Below, piece by piece: positions 1 to 8,090 of a stretch of DNA of 21,938 nt. Every line of letters begins with the position of its first letter. The stretch's first letter is position 1. Both the position numbers and the translations under genes were made by a program. The stretch comes from Marinilabiliaceae bacterium (lineage in GTDB: Bacteria > Bacteroidota > Bacteroidia > Bacteroidales > Marinilabiliaceae): contig JALVBA010000243.1 in NCBI GenBank assembly GCA_027010905.1, forward strand, positions 1 to 21,938, given 5' to 3'. The notes below the pieces were generated by a model that worked only from the letters and a program-made list of their open reading frames with translations, searched no databases and was not told where the DNA came from.

Positions 1-82
1 ATATATGAGCATTGATTATAAATTATAGATGAACGCAAAACCTTTTCAAATAATACAGTTTACTAACTTAAATTATAACAAA

Positions 83-1390
83 ATGAAAAAAACATTTCTA
101 ATCATTACACTAACCATGATTGGTTTCATGGGATTTTCCCAAACAGGTCACTTAATGCAGGGTATAGGAGCATTTAATATGTCAATGGGCGGTGCCTCCA
201 CCGGTCAGGCATTAGATATTAATGGTGCTTTGCAGTGGAACTCAGCCGCAATCTCCAAATTCGACAAGACAATAATCACACTGGATGCCGGAATGATGTT
301 CTCCTCACCCACTCTCTATTCAACTGTTCCTACACAAACCGGGTCAATGAGCGGAAGTACTGAAAGTGAACTCGGACCATCGGTACTCCCTTCAATGGCT
401 GTTGTGTTTGGCAAAAAGAATAGCAGACACACTTTCGGAGTCTCTGTTTTTGGCGTTAGCGGTTTTGGCGTTGACTTCCCCCAAAGCGGAACTAATCCAA
501 TCAACTTCCCTCAAAATATGCATGGATTTGGACATGTAGAGTCTTCATACATGCTACTACAGATTGGCGTAACCTATGCTTTTGCCATTACTGAGAAACT
601 CTCAATTGGTATCGAACCTACATTTAACTACTCTGCTCTTGAGGTACACCCCAACCCTCTGTCATCTCCAAGTATGACTATGGGCTATCCAAACTCTGAT
701 AACGCCTCAGCAACTGGCTTTGGCGGACAAGTTGGCCTATACTATGGTTCCGACAAAGGATTAAAGGCCGGCATATCATACAAAACAGAACAGAGTTTTG
801 GTGAGTTCGCATTTAACAACACCTTTTTAAACGGTTCGGATGCTCCTGAAAACAAATTCACAATGAACTTCCCTTCAATTATATCTGTAGGGGCAGGTTA
901 TTCAACCGATCTATTGGATATTGCTCTAGACTACAGAAGAGTTTTTTATTCAAGCACCGAAGGCTTTGAAACTAAAGGATGGGCTTATGGCGACAACGGC
1001 CATCCAACAGGAGCGGTTGCCGGGTTTGGCTGGGAGGATATGAATATTATCTCTGCCGGTGTACAGATTAAACTGATTGAAATGCTTCCGATAAGATTAG
1101 GTTACACATATAGCAGTAATCCTATTGACTCTGAACTTGCAATGCACTCTGTTTCGGCAACTGCAATTATTGAGAATGCTGTTCAGCTGGGAGTAGGCTT
1201 TAATCTTAGTGAAAGAATTGTTCTGAATGCAACATATCATCATGGAATGAGCTCAGGAAAAACATCCGGCAAAATACTTAACCCTATGATGATATCTGCC
1301 GACAACCCCTATGGTGCAATCCCTGGAAGCGAAGTTGCTTACGACATGACTACCGATATGATATTAATTGGCGCCAGCTTCTCTTTCTAA
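83..1390 (+). CDS. OmpP1/FadL-family outer-membrane transporter
   Basis: Predicted outer-membrane beta-barrel of 435 aa, resembling the FadL/OmpP1/TodX family that moves hydrophobic compounds across the outer membrane. The ATG at 83 starts a typical signal peptide (MKKTFLIITLTMIGFMGFSQ), so I prefer it to the ATG 54 bases upstream, which would add an 18-residue polar extension. Directly after the signal peptide the protein has the family-like N-terminal pattern of a glycine-rich GGA segment, then an acidic dipeptide and an aromatic-Asn motif (WNSAAIS) where FadL proteins usually have NPA. The rest alternates short amphipathic strands with Gly/Asn/Ser-rich loops and ends in SFSF, an aromatic C terminus typical of barrels. 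The substrate cannot be read from sequence. The gene stands alone and runs into the terminator at 1411-1440. Confidence 0.82.
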   Translation: MKKTFLIITLTMIGFMGFSQTGHLMQGIGAFNMSMGGASTGQALDINGALQWNSAAISKFDKTIITLDAGMMFSSPTLYSTVPTQTGSMSGSTESELGPSVLPSMAVVFGKKNSRHTFGVSVFGVSGFGVDFPQSGTNPINFPQNMHGFGHVESSYMLLQIGVTYAFAITEKLSIGIEPTFNYSALEVHPNPLSSPSMTMGYPNSDNASATGFGGQVGLYYGSDKGLKAGISYKTEQSFGEFAFNNTFLNGSDAPENKFTMNFPSIISVGAGYSTDLLDIALDYRRVFYSSTEGFETKGWAYGDNGHPTGAVAGFGWEDMNIISAGVQIKLIEMLPIRLGYTYSSNPIDSELAMHSVSATAIIENAVQLGVGFNLSERIVLNATYHHGMSSGKTSGKILNPMMISADNPYGAIPGSEVAYDMTTDMILIGASFSF

Positions 1391-1410
1391 AAACAGAGTA
1401 ACAGTATAGT

Positions 1411-1440
1411 AAAACACCGGGCAATAGTCCGGTGTTTTTT
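1411..1440. terminator. Bidirectional intrinsic terminator between the FadL-like gene and recQ
   Basis: Perfect 10-bp stem (AAAACACCGG at 1411-1420 pairing with CCGGTGTTTT at 1429-1438), 8-nt loop and a T run to 1440. The A tract at the 5' side becomes a U tract on the other strand, so it can serve both converging genes. Confidence 0.88.
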
Positions 1441-1452
1441 GTATTATAGCCC

Positions 1453-3354
1453 TTACTGCCACTCCAGAAGTCCCTTCTCATTCTCACTGATAACATCAAA
1501 GTCCTCTAACCAACGAATCACTTTATCGAGTTTTTCTCTGCTACTTTTAATTCGGGAATAGAGCTGATCGTATGTGATAGCACCATCTTTCAATACTCCT
1601 TCAATATCGTTTTTAATCTTTTCAAAATTATCATCGTCAACACCCAGCTTTCTTCTTTCGAGGCAGACATCACACACTCCACAGTTTTGTGATGATGTTT
1701 CACCAAAATAGCTAAGTAGTTGCTTGCTACGACAAACATATCCGGTAGTGGCATAGTCGACCATTGCATCTATACGACTATCCAACCTAGCCTTTCTGTC
1801 GGTATAAACCTCCCTCTTTAACTCGATGTATCTGGTTTCAAGTCTATCGGAAGTATAGGTAACTAATGGTGTTTTCTTTTGTGGATTGTAACTAATCATA
1901 CTCATCTGAGCCAGACGCTTAAGGTACGAATAAACCTCGTTGCGTGAAAGCCGGAGTCTATCAGCAAGCAATCCCTCATCAATGGCAACATACTGAGTAA
2001 ACAGTCCGGTGTACGACCTCAACAGCAATTTAATAAAGTTGTCTAGCTCAATATTTGCTACCTGCACCTTGTACAGCTCCTCCCTGTTGGTAATAATGTG
2101 AACCCTTGACGGAAGCTGTAATTCTTCGGTAAAGTTGATGTATCCGGCAAGATGTAGTATTTTCAGACTGTTGTAGGCTGCAAGGATACTAAACTTAAAT
2201 ATGCTGCAAAACTTACCAAGATTAAAATCGAAGGTGGCTCCATTTCCATGCCCTGCCGCAATCTGAAAGAAATTCCCCAATGCATCATAAATCCTTTTAA
2301 TAGTATCAGGTTCGGGAAATGAGTTTCTTGCCATCCTGTTAAGAGATACCCTGTCGTTGTTCGACCATAGCAAAACAGCATAAGCCTTCTTCCCATCCCT
2401 ACCGGCACGTCCCGCCTCCTGAAAATATGCTTCGATTGAATCAGGTGAGGTCATGTGTACAACCACACGAACATCGGATTTATCAATGCCCATTCCAAAG
2501 GCGTTGGTTGAAACCATAATTCTTATTCGCCCTGTCGACCAGTAGTGCTGCCTCTCATTTTTCACTTCAGATTTCAATCCGGCATGAAAATATGATGCAC
2601 TTATACCATTCTCCACAAGTAGAGCTGCATACTCTTTTGTCTTTTTACGATTGCGAACGTACACAATTCCACTACCGTTTATTGTGTTGAGAATCTTCAG
2701 AAGCATACCCTCCTTATCTTCCGACTCCCTCACCACGTAGGCCAGATTAGACCTGTAGAAACTTTTCTGGAACAGATTTTTTCTTTTGAATTTCAATTGT
2801 TCCTGAATATCTTCTACCACCTCTGTGGTTGCTGTGGCAGTAAGAGCTAATACCGGCACATCCGGAAAAAGCTCCCTTATCTCAGCTATTTTTTTGTATG
2901 ATGGTCTGAAATCATATCCCCACTGCGAGATGCAGTGCGCCTCGTCTACCGCCAGAATATTGACATCCATCTGCTCAAGTTTCTTGCGAAACAATTCACT
3001 GCCTAATCGCTCGGGTGAGAGATAGAGGAATTTGAATCCCCCATTTATGCAGTTATCCAATGTAATCTCAATCTCTTTTCGTGTCAACCCCGAATGAACA
3101 GCTAATGCCTTAATCCCCTTCTCCCGCAAATTCTTTACCTGGTCATTCATTAATGATATCAGCGGAGTTACAACCAGGCAGATGCCATCTTTTGCTAAAG
3201 CCGAAACCTGAAAGGTTATGGACTTTCCTCCACCTGTAGGCATTAAACCTAAAGTATCTTTTCCTTCACTAATAGAGCGGATAATATCATGCTGAAGAGG
3301 CCTAAATTCGTCATAGCCCCAGTAATGCTTAAGTATTTCATGATAACTGTCCAT
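1453..3354 (-). CDS. recQ: RecQ-family ATP-dependent DNA helicase
   Basis: A 3'-5' superfamily 2 helicase of 633 aa acting in recombination and replication-fork repair. Counting from the ATG at 3354, it shows Walker A (MPTGGGKS, about 38-45), the DEAH box followed by CISQWG (about 137-145), a helicase C domain with the conserved arginine segment (QEAGRAGRDG), and a zinc-binding cluster near the C terminus with four cysteines in the spacing C-x16-C-x2-C-x2-C. A C-terminal winged-helix-like tail of about 80 residues follows, and I see no clear HRDC domain. It therefore resembles the shorter RecQ type that Bacteroidota often carry beside an HRDC-containing one. A longer reading frame begins at a TTG codon 15 bases upstream, but ATG is the better start. 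The gene diverges from guaB. Confidence 0.95.
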   Translation of the reverse strand: MDSYHEILKHYWGYDEFRPLQHDIIRSISEGKDTLGLMPTGGGKSITFQVSALAKDGICLVVTPLISLMNDQVKNLREKGIKALAVHSGLTRKEIEITLDNCINGGFKFLYLSPERLGSELFRKKLEQMDVNILAVDEAHCISQWGYDFRPSYKKIAEIRELFPDVPVLALTATATTEVVEDIQEQLKFKRKNLFQKSFYRSNLAYVVRESEDKEGMLLKILNTINGSGIVYVRNRKKTKEYAALLVENGISASYFHAGLKSEVKNERQHYWSTGRIRIMVSTNAFGMGIDKSDVRVVVHMTSPDSIEAYFQEAGRAGRDGKKAYAVLLWSNNDRVSLNRMARNSFPEPDTIKRIYDALGNFFQIAAGHGNGATFDFNLGKFCSIFKFSILAAYNSLKILHLAGYINFTEELQLPSRVHIITNREELYKVQVANIELDNFIKLLLRSYTGLFTQYVAIDEGLLADRLRLSRNEVYSYLKRLAQMSMISYNPQKKTPLVTYTSDRLETRYIELKREVYTDRKARLDSRIDAMVDYATTGYVCRSKQLLSYFGETSSQNCGVCDVCLERRKLGVDDDNFEKIKNDIEGVLKDGAITYDQLYSRIKSSREKLDKVIRWLEDFDVISENEKGLLEWQ

Positions 3355-3368
3355 GTTGTAAAAATACA

Positions 3369-3392
3369 AAAATGATTTATTAAAATCATTTT
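3369..3392. repeat. Perfect 10-bp inverted repeat upstream of recQ
   Basis: AAAATGATTT (3369-3378) and AAATCATTTT (3383-3392) are exact reverse complements around a 4-nt loop (ATTA). It lies 15-38 bases upstream of the recQ ATG, so it would sit in the recQ leader or promoter. It could be a regulator binding site or an mRNA hairpin; neither can be decided from one sequence. Confidence 0.6.
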
Positions 3393-3404
3393 ATTAATTT
3401 CAAC

Positions 3405-3441
3405 TCAACTCTCCAAAAGTTTAAATCTCTTGGAGAGTTGA
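3405..3441. repeat. Perfect 12-bp inverted repeat in the recQ-guaB divergent region
   Basis: TCAACTCTCCAA (3405-3416) is exactly complementary to TTGGAGAGTTGA (3430-3441), with a 13-nt loop. No T tract follows on either strand, so it does not look like an ordinary terminator. It sits between two divergent genes and could be an operator shared by recQ and guaB. Confidence 0.65.
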
Positions 3442-3493
3442 AAATAAAACTGCTGATTTCTTTCTAAATAACAAAAAGCAATTTGATTTTTTG

Positions 3494-3501
3494 TAACTTT
3501 G
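3494..3501 (+). promoter_or_regulatory. Candidate guaB promoter -7 box (TAACTTTG)
   Basis: Exact match to the Bacteroidota -7 consensus TAnnTTTG, followed by C. It would place the transcription start about 45 bases before the guaB ATG. I see no good TTTG/TTG -33 element at the expected distance; the TTTG at 3482-3485 is too close. Confidence 0.5.
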
Positions 3502-3551
3502 CCAAAATTTTAAAGGCTAAACTTTAAGTGTAATCTCAAAACATTGATTCC

Positions 3552-5021
3552 ATGGCATTTATTGAAGATAAGATAGTCTCTGACGGTTTAACATTCGACG
3601 ACGTATTGCTTATTCCGGCATACTCGGAAGTATTACCGCGCGAGGTAAGGTTGAACACCAAATTTTCAAGAGACATAGAGTTAAACACCCCCATTGCCTC
3701 AGCGGCGATGGACACAGTTACGGAAGCCCGAATGGCTATTGCAATTGCCCGCGAAGGTGGTATTGGGGTAATTCACAAAAACATGACAATTGAGAATCAG
3801 GCTAAGCAGGTTGAGATTGTTAAGCGTGCAGAGAACGGTATGATTTACGACCCTATAACAATTAAAAGGGGGAGCAAAGTAGGAGCTGCTCTCGGCTTGA
3901 TGAAGGAGTATAAGATTGGAGGAATACCTGTTGTAAACGATGCCGGTTTTCTTGTGGGAATTGTTACAAACCGTGACCTTAGGTTTGAGCTCAACATGGA
4001 GAGGTCGATTGATGAAGTGATGACCTCTGACAATCTTATTACTACCGACCAGAAGACTGACCTTGAAAGTGCAGCTGAGATTCTTCAAAAGCACAAGATT
4101 GAGAAACTACCTGTTGTTGACAAAGACAATAAACTGATTGGCCTGATTACATATAAAGATATAACTAAAGCTAAAGACAAACCTTTCTCATGTAAAGATG
4201 CCAAAGGTCGTTTACGTGTAGCTGCCGGAGTGGGTGTTACTTTCAACACTTTTGAGCGTATCGAAGCTCTGATAGAGGCAAATGTTGATGCAATAGTTAT
4301 CGACACGGCTCACGGCCACTCAAAAGGAGTTATCGAAACTTTAAGAAAAACAAAACAACAGTATCCTCACATAAATATTATTGTTGGTAACATTGCAACT
4401 GCTGAAGCTGCTTTAGCATTAGTAGAGGCAGGTGCCGATGCCGTTAAGGTTGGCATTGGGCCAGGTTCAATATGTACTACACGGGTTGTAGCAGGTGTTG
4501 GTGTACCTCAACTGTCTGCAATTTATGAGGTGGCAAGTGCTCTAAAAGGAACAGGAGTTCCCGTAATTGCAGACGGAGGAATCAGATACTCAGGCGATAT
4601 TGTAAAAGCAATTGCTGCCGGAGCCGATTCCATTATGGCCGGCTCTCTTTTTGCCGGAGTAGACGAATCACCGGGTGATACAATTATCTATAACGGACGA
4701 AAATTCAAGTCCTATCGAGGAATGGGTTCGCTTGAAGCAATGCAACACGGCTCAAAAGACCGTTACTTTCAGGATGTAGAGGATAATGTTGAGAAACTTG
4801 TTCCCGAAGGTATTTCTGGAAGGGTTCCGTTCAAAGGCTCTCTATTAGAGGTAATGCACCAGATTATTGGTGGTTTGCGCTCAGGTATGGGTTACTGCGG
4901 GTCAGCCTCAATTAAGGATTTGCAGAAAGCACAATTCACTAAAATAACAAATGCCGGAATGTCGGAGAGTCACCCCCACGATATTACGATCACGCGTGAA
5001 GCACCTAACTACTCAAGATAG
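3552..5021 (+). CDS. guaB: IMP dehydrogenase
   Basis: Inosine-5'-monophosphate dehydrogenase (489 aa) oxidises IMP to XMP with NAD+, the committed step of GMP synthesis in the cytoplasm. The TIM-barrel core is split by a pair of CBS domains at about residues 95-210, the usual regulatory insertion. The catalytic loop GPGSICTTR places the nucleophilic cysteine at residue 308, the IMP phosphate-binding ADGGIRYSGD segment is at about 340-349, and the mobile-flap Arg-Tyr pair lies at 404-405 (SKDRYFQ). Length and domain order are normal. The ATG at 3552 follows an AT-rich leader with a weak 6-bp inverted repeat (TTAAAG/CTTTAA, 3510-3527). No recognisable purine riboswitch or clear terminator flanks it. 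Confidence 0.98.
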   Translation: MAFIEDKIVSDGLTFDDVLLIPAYSEVLPREVRLNTKFSRDIELNTPIASAAMDTVTEARMAIAIAREGGIGVIHKNMTIENQAKQVEIVKRAENGMIYDPITIKRGSKVGAALGLMKEYKIGGIPVVNDAGFLVGIVTNRDLRFELNMERSIDEVMTSDNLITTDQKTDLESAAEILQKHKIEKLPVVDKDNKLIGLITYKDITKAKDKPFSCKDAKGRLRVAAGVGVTFNTFERIEALIEANVDAIVIDTAHGHSKGVIETLRKTKQQYPHINIIVGNIATAEAALALVEAGADAVKVGIGPGSICTTRVVAGVGVPQLSAIYEVASALKGTGVPVIADGGIRYSGDIVKAIAAGADSIMAGSLFAGVDESPGDTIIYNGRKFKSYRGMGSLEAMQHGSKDRYFQDVEDNVEKLVPEGISGRVPFKGSLLEVMHQIIGGLRSGMGYCGSASIKDLQKAQFTKITNAGMSESHPHDITITREAPNYSR

Positions 5022-5172
5022 CAGGTGTCAATGATATTTTACATGTAATAAAAGGGAAGAAATTTTTGAATCTCATCTTTTTTGTATTATTTCGTCAGTC
5101 CAATAATCAGAAAGAGATTTCTGCGTTACTAAAATATAATTTACATAAGTAGTAAAATAAAAACCAATAAAT

Positions 5173-7122
5173 ATGAATTACATTAGTATTATTAAAGGAG
5201 TATTAATTACATTTTTTGTAAGTATAGTCTTTACCTCGGAAGCACAACACACAGACACTCCACTGTTAGAGATTGATGGCAAAACATGCACTCTTGACGA
5301 GTTTAACTACATCTTCGATAAAAATAACTCTATATCAAAAGAGCCAGTCTCAAAAAAGGAGTATCTTAATCTTTTTGTCGACTACAAACTGAAAGTTACT
5401 GAGGCTAGAGCTCAAGGATTAGACACTCTCCCCAATTTCAAAAAGGAGCTGACATACTACCGCGATGAATTGTCTAAACCATACCTAATGGACAAAAAAG
5501 CAACCGAGAAGATTGCAAAAGAGGCCTATCAGCGGATGTTAACTGATGTGGATGTTTCACACATACTTATACGTCTTCAGAAAAACCCCTTCCCCGAAGA
5601 CACCCTTAAAGCATATAAGAAAATCAGTGAGATTAGAGAGAAAATTATTAACGGGGCTGATTTTGAAGCTATGGCAGTGGAGAACTCTGAAGACCCTTCG
5701 GCAAAGTCAAATAAGGGAAGATTAGGATTTATTACTGTTTTTCAAACAGTATACCCATTCGAAACAGCAGCATATAACACGCCGGTGGGTGAGATTTCGC
5801 CTGTAGTAAGAACATCTTTCGGATACCACATCGCTAAGGTTTATGATAAGAGGCCGACTAGGGGAGAGATTAAGGTGGCTCACATAATGCTTTTGGTTTC
5901 CCACGACGCTCTTCCTGATGCTCAGGAGAAATTGAAAAACGATATAGACTCTATCTACCAACTTTTGCAGGATGGTGGAGACTTTAGTCAACTTGCAAAA
6001 AAGTATTCTGACGACAGAAACACCGCTAAAAAGGGTGGTGAGTTGAACTGGTTTAGCACAGGACGAATGATTCCAGAGTTTGCTGATGCCGCTTTCGCAA
6101 TACCTAATAATGGAGAGTACTCAAAACCTGTAAGGACACGGGTGGGATGGCATATCATCCGCCGGATAGACAGAAGAGACATAAAGCCCTACGAAGAGGT
6201 AAAAGAGGAAATTGCAAACAGAATATCAAATAGTGAGCGTGCCCTGTCGGGGAAAACAGCCACAATTAAAAGGCTTAAGAGAGAGAATAATTTTAAAATA
6301 GACAGTACCACTGTTGAATTTATGAAAAACACCTACTCCACTTCCGGCATAACCAACTCAGACTTTTACAGCAAACTGGGTGGTTACAACAACGCTCTCT
6401 GCACTATTGCCGACACCTCGCTTCTTTTAGCTGATTTTAGCGAGTATCTGAAAAAAGATCGCACATTTAAGGCAGGCGCATCTCCTCTTGTTTTGGAAAG
6501 TAAGTTAAACGACTTTTTCAGCGACAAGCTGATTAACTACGAGAAGACACATCTTGAGGAGAAATATCCGGAATTTAGATATCTGATGAATGAGTATTAC
6601 GACGGACTACTGATTTTTGACATAAGCCAAAAGGAGATTTGGAACAAGGCTTCAAATGACTCTCTCGGGTTGCAGAAGTTTTTTGAAGAGAACAGAGAGA
6701 ACTATTTTACACCCAAGAAATTTAACGGAACTATATTTTTCTGTAAAAACAAAAAGACATTAAAGCAAATAAAAGAGCTTGTTAAAGACTCCATAACAAC
6801 TCAGGATACAGACTCTTTAAAAACCATCTTAGGCAATAGTTTTGTCTACAAAACAGGTGAGTATGTTAAGGGGGAAGATCCACTTTATGATGCAGCTTTA
6901 TGGAGTGTTAAGCCGGAGCATAAAGTTAACTATCCAAAAAAATTCTCAAAAATCTGCCTTTTTGGCAACTTCACCGATAAAATATCTCAGGAGTTTGAGG
7001 ATGTTAAAGGGCTTATTATTGCCGATTATCAGTCAGCTGTTGAAAAGGAGTGGATTGATAAACTTCAAGAGAAATACAACCCTGTGGTGAATGCCTCAGT
7101 TTTAAAAAAGTCGAAGCACTAA
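5173..7122 (+). CDS. Periplasmic peptidylprolyl isomerase with two parvulin (PpiC-type) domains
   Basis: A 649-aa exported foldase. Residues 1-24 form a signal peptide (ending TSEAQ). An N-terminal helical chaperone-like segment (about 30-125) is followed by two tandem parvulin domains at about 128-226 (starting VSHILIRL, ending FGYHIAKVYD) and 235-334 (starting VAHIML, ending GWHIIRRID). Each has the signature GGxLxW/GRLGF centre and a conserved His near its end. The C-terminal 300 residues are unassigned; their end (about 500-649) resembles another degenerate parvulin plus the C-terminal helix seen in PpiC/SurA proteins, which is inference. The likely role is helping outer-membrane proteins fold during periplasmic transit. 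It is the first gene of a cluster with two more SurA-like genes; the next begins 19 bases downstream. Confidence 0.9.
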   Translation: MNYISIIKGVLITFFVSIVFTSEAQHTDTPLLEIDGKTCTLDEFNYIFDKNNSISKEPVSKKEYLNLFVDYKLKVTEARAQGLDTLPNFKKELTYYRDELSKPYLMDKKATEKIAKEAYQRMLTDVDVSHILIRLQKNPFPEDTLKAYKKISEIREKIINGADFEAMAVENSEDPSAKSNKGRLGFITVFQTVYPFETAAYNTPVGEISPVVRTSFGYHIAKVYDKRPTRGEIKVAHIMLLVSHDALPDAQEKLKNDIDSIYQLLQDGGDFSQLAKKYSDDRNTAKKGGELNWFSTGRMIPEFADAAFAIPNNGEYSKPVRTRVGWHIIRRIDRRDIKPYEEVKEEIANRISNSERALSGKTATIKRLKRENNFKIDSTTVEFMKNTYSTSGITNSDFYSKLGGYNNALCTIADTSLLLADFSEYLKKDRTFKAGASPLVLESKLNDFFSDKLINYEKTHLEEKYPEFRYLMNEYYDGLLIFDISQKEIWNKASNDSLGLQKFFEENRENYFTPKKFNGTIFFCKNKKTLKQIKELVKDSITTQDTDSLKTILGNSFVYKTGEYVKGEDPLYDAALWSVKPEHKVNYPKKFSKICLFGNFTDKISQEFEDVKGLIIADYQSAVEKEWIDKLQEKYNPVVNASVLKKSKH

Positions 7123-7141
7123 ATTCCTATTAAAAGTAGTT

Positions 7142-7993
7142 ATGCATAGATTATTAATGTCGTTTCTTCTTTTGTCATTCATCACTCTATGGGGATGTAG
7201 CAACAATACAGAGAGCCCTCTGGATAAACCCGTAGTTGAAGTGGGAGATAAGATACTGAGCAGAAAAGAGCTGTACGACGTTATACCTGACAATATGCCC
7301 AAAAACGACAGTACAGTATTTGCACAGGACTATCTGAACCGGTGGATTAGGTCTGAGTTGATGCTCAGAAAGGCTGTATTAAACCTTACCCCTGAAGAGA
7401 AAGATGTTAGCAAGTTGCTTGAAGAGTATCGCCGCTCACTACTTGTTCATCAGTATCAGCAAAAGATGCTTCTTCAGAAGTACTCTCCTCTAATCACTAA
7501 GTCAGAAATAAAAGAATATTACGATAGGATGACAGACAATTTCATTTTGAATGAAGATATTGTTAAAAGCATCTTTGTTATTGTTCCGAGAACAGCACCA
7601 AGCCTGCGTGATTTGCGAAAATGGTACCGAAGTGATGACCCAGAACACCTGATTAAGCTGGAGACGTACTGCTATCAGAATGCAAAAAAATATGATATCT
7701 CACTTGAGAAGTGGAAGCCATTTAGTGAGATAAACCTAATGCTGCCACGGCCTATCTCACGCCCCGACAGATTTCTGAAATACAACCATTTTTACGAAAC
7801 CTCCGATTCACTAAACTACTATTACATAAATGTAAAAGAGTTCAAATTAGCTAAAGAGACTGCGCCTATTGAATACGTCGAGGATCGGATAAAAGCAATA
7901 CTTCTCAACAAAAAACGCCTCGACTTTATCAATAAGCTTGAATCTGATTTGTATAATGAGGGATTGAAACGAAAGATAATTAAGTTTTATTAG
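7142..7993 (+). CDS. SurA-like lipoprotein without a recognisable parvulin domain
   Basis: A 283-aa predicted lipoprotein: a hydrophobic signal with lipobox LWGC puts the lipidated cysteine at residue 19. The segment VVEVGDKILSRKEL (about 31-44) and the helical stretch to about residue 125 resemble the N-terminal chaperone part of SurA/PpiC proteins. Where a parvulin domain would be (about 140-230) I find neither the VxHIL strand nor the GGxLGW and GYHII signatures. The C-terminal 50 residues resemble the helix that packs back onto the chaperone core in SurA. It is probably a membrane-anchored periplasmic chaperone with no isomerase activity, although homologues may be labelled peptidylprolyl isomerases. 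It lies 19 bases after the two-parvulin gene and is surely co-transcribed with it. Confidence 0.75.
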   Translation: MHRLLMSFLLLSFITLWGCSNNTESPLDKPVVEVGDKILSRKELYDVIPDNMPKNDSTVFAQDYLNRWIRSELMLRKAVLNLTPEEKDVSKLLEEYRRSLLVHQYQQKMLLQKYSPLITKSEIKEYYDRMTDNFILNEDIVKSIFVIVPRTAPSLRDLRKWYRSDDPEHLIKLETYCYQNAKKYDISLEKWKPFSEINLMLPRPISRPDRFLKYNHFYETSDSLNYYYINVKEFKLAKETAPIEYVEDRIKAILLNKKRLDFINKLESDLYNEGLKRKIIKFY

Positions 7994-8036
7994 TCTTTCT
8001 CTCTTGTTAAGCTACAATAAAGCTGAACCTTTTTTT

Positions 8037-8044
8037 TATATTTG
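8037..8044 (+). promoter_or_regulatory. Candidate internal promoter -7 box (TATATTTG) before surA
   Basis: Exact TAnnTTTG match followed by C, within the 97-base gap before surA. Transcription would begin about 40 bases upstream of the ATG. No convincing -33 element is present: the TTG at 8004-8006 is about 30 bases away, which is too far. It suggests surA and the genes after it may be expressed separately from the two upstream genes. Confidence 0.5.
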
Positions 8045-8090
8045 CATGTTTTAATACATGGAATGAATTAATACCTTGAAATATCTTAAT

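Noticed and set aside
29..82. Upstream ATG extending the FadL-like protein by 18 residues.
   Set aside because: The extension is polar and would place the signal peptide internally; the ATG at 83 starts a standard signal peptide.
3502..3551. Possible purine riboswitch in the guaB leader.
   Set aside because: The leader after the predicted start is only about 45 bases and contains just a 6-bp hairpin, too small for a known purine aptamer.
3699..4094. A 131-aa - strand open frame within guaB.
   Set aside because: It is fully inside a well-conserved guaB and shows no recognisable family; it is a shadow of codon usage.
5022..5172. Terminator or promoter between guaB and the two-parvulin gene.
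   Set aside because: I found no stable hairpin with a T tract and no TAnnTTTG match; the spacer is AT-rich and unexplained.
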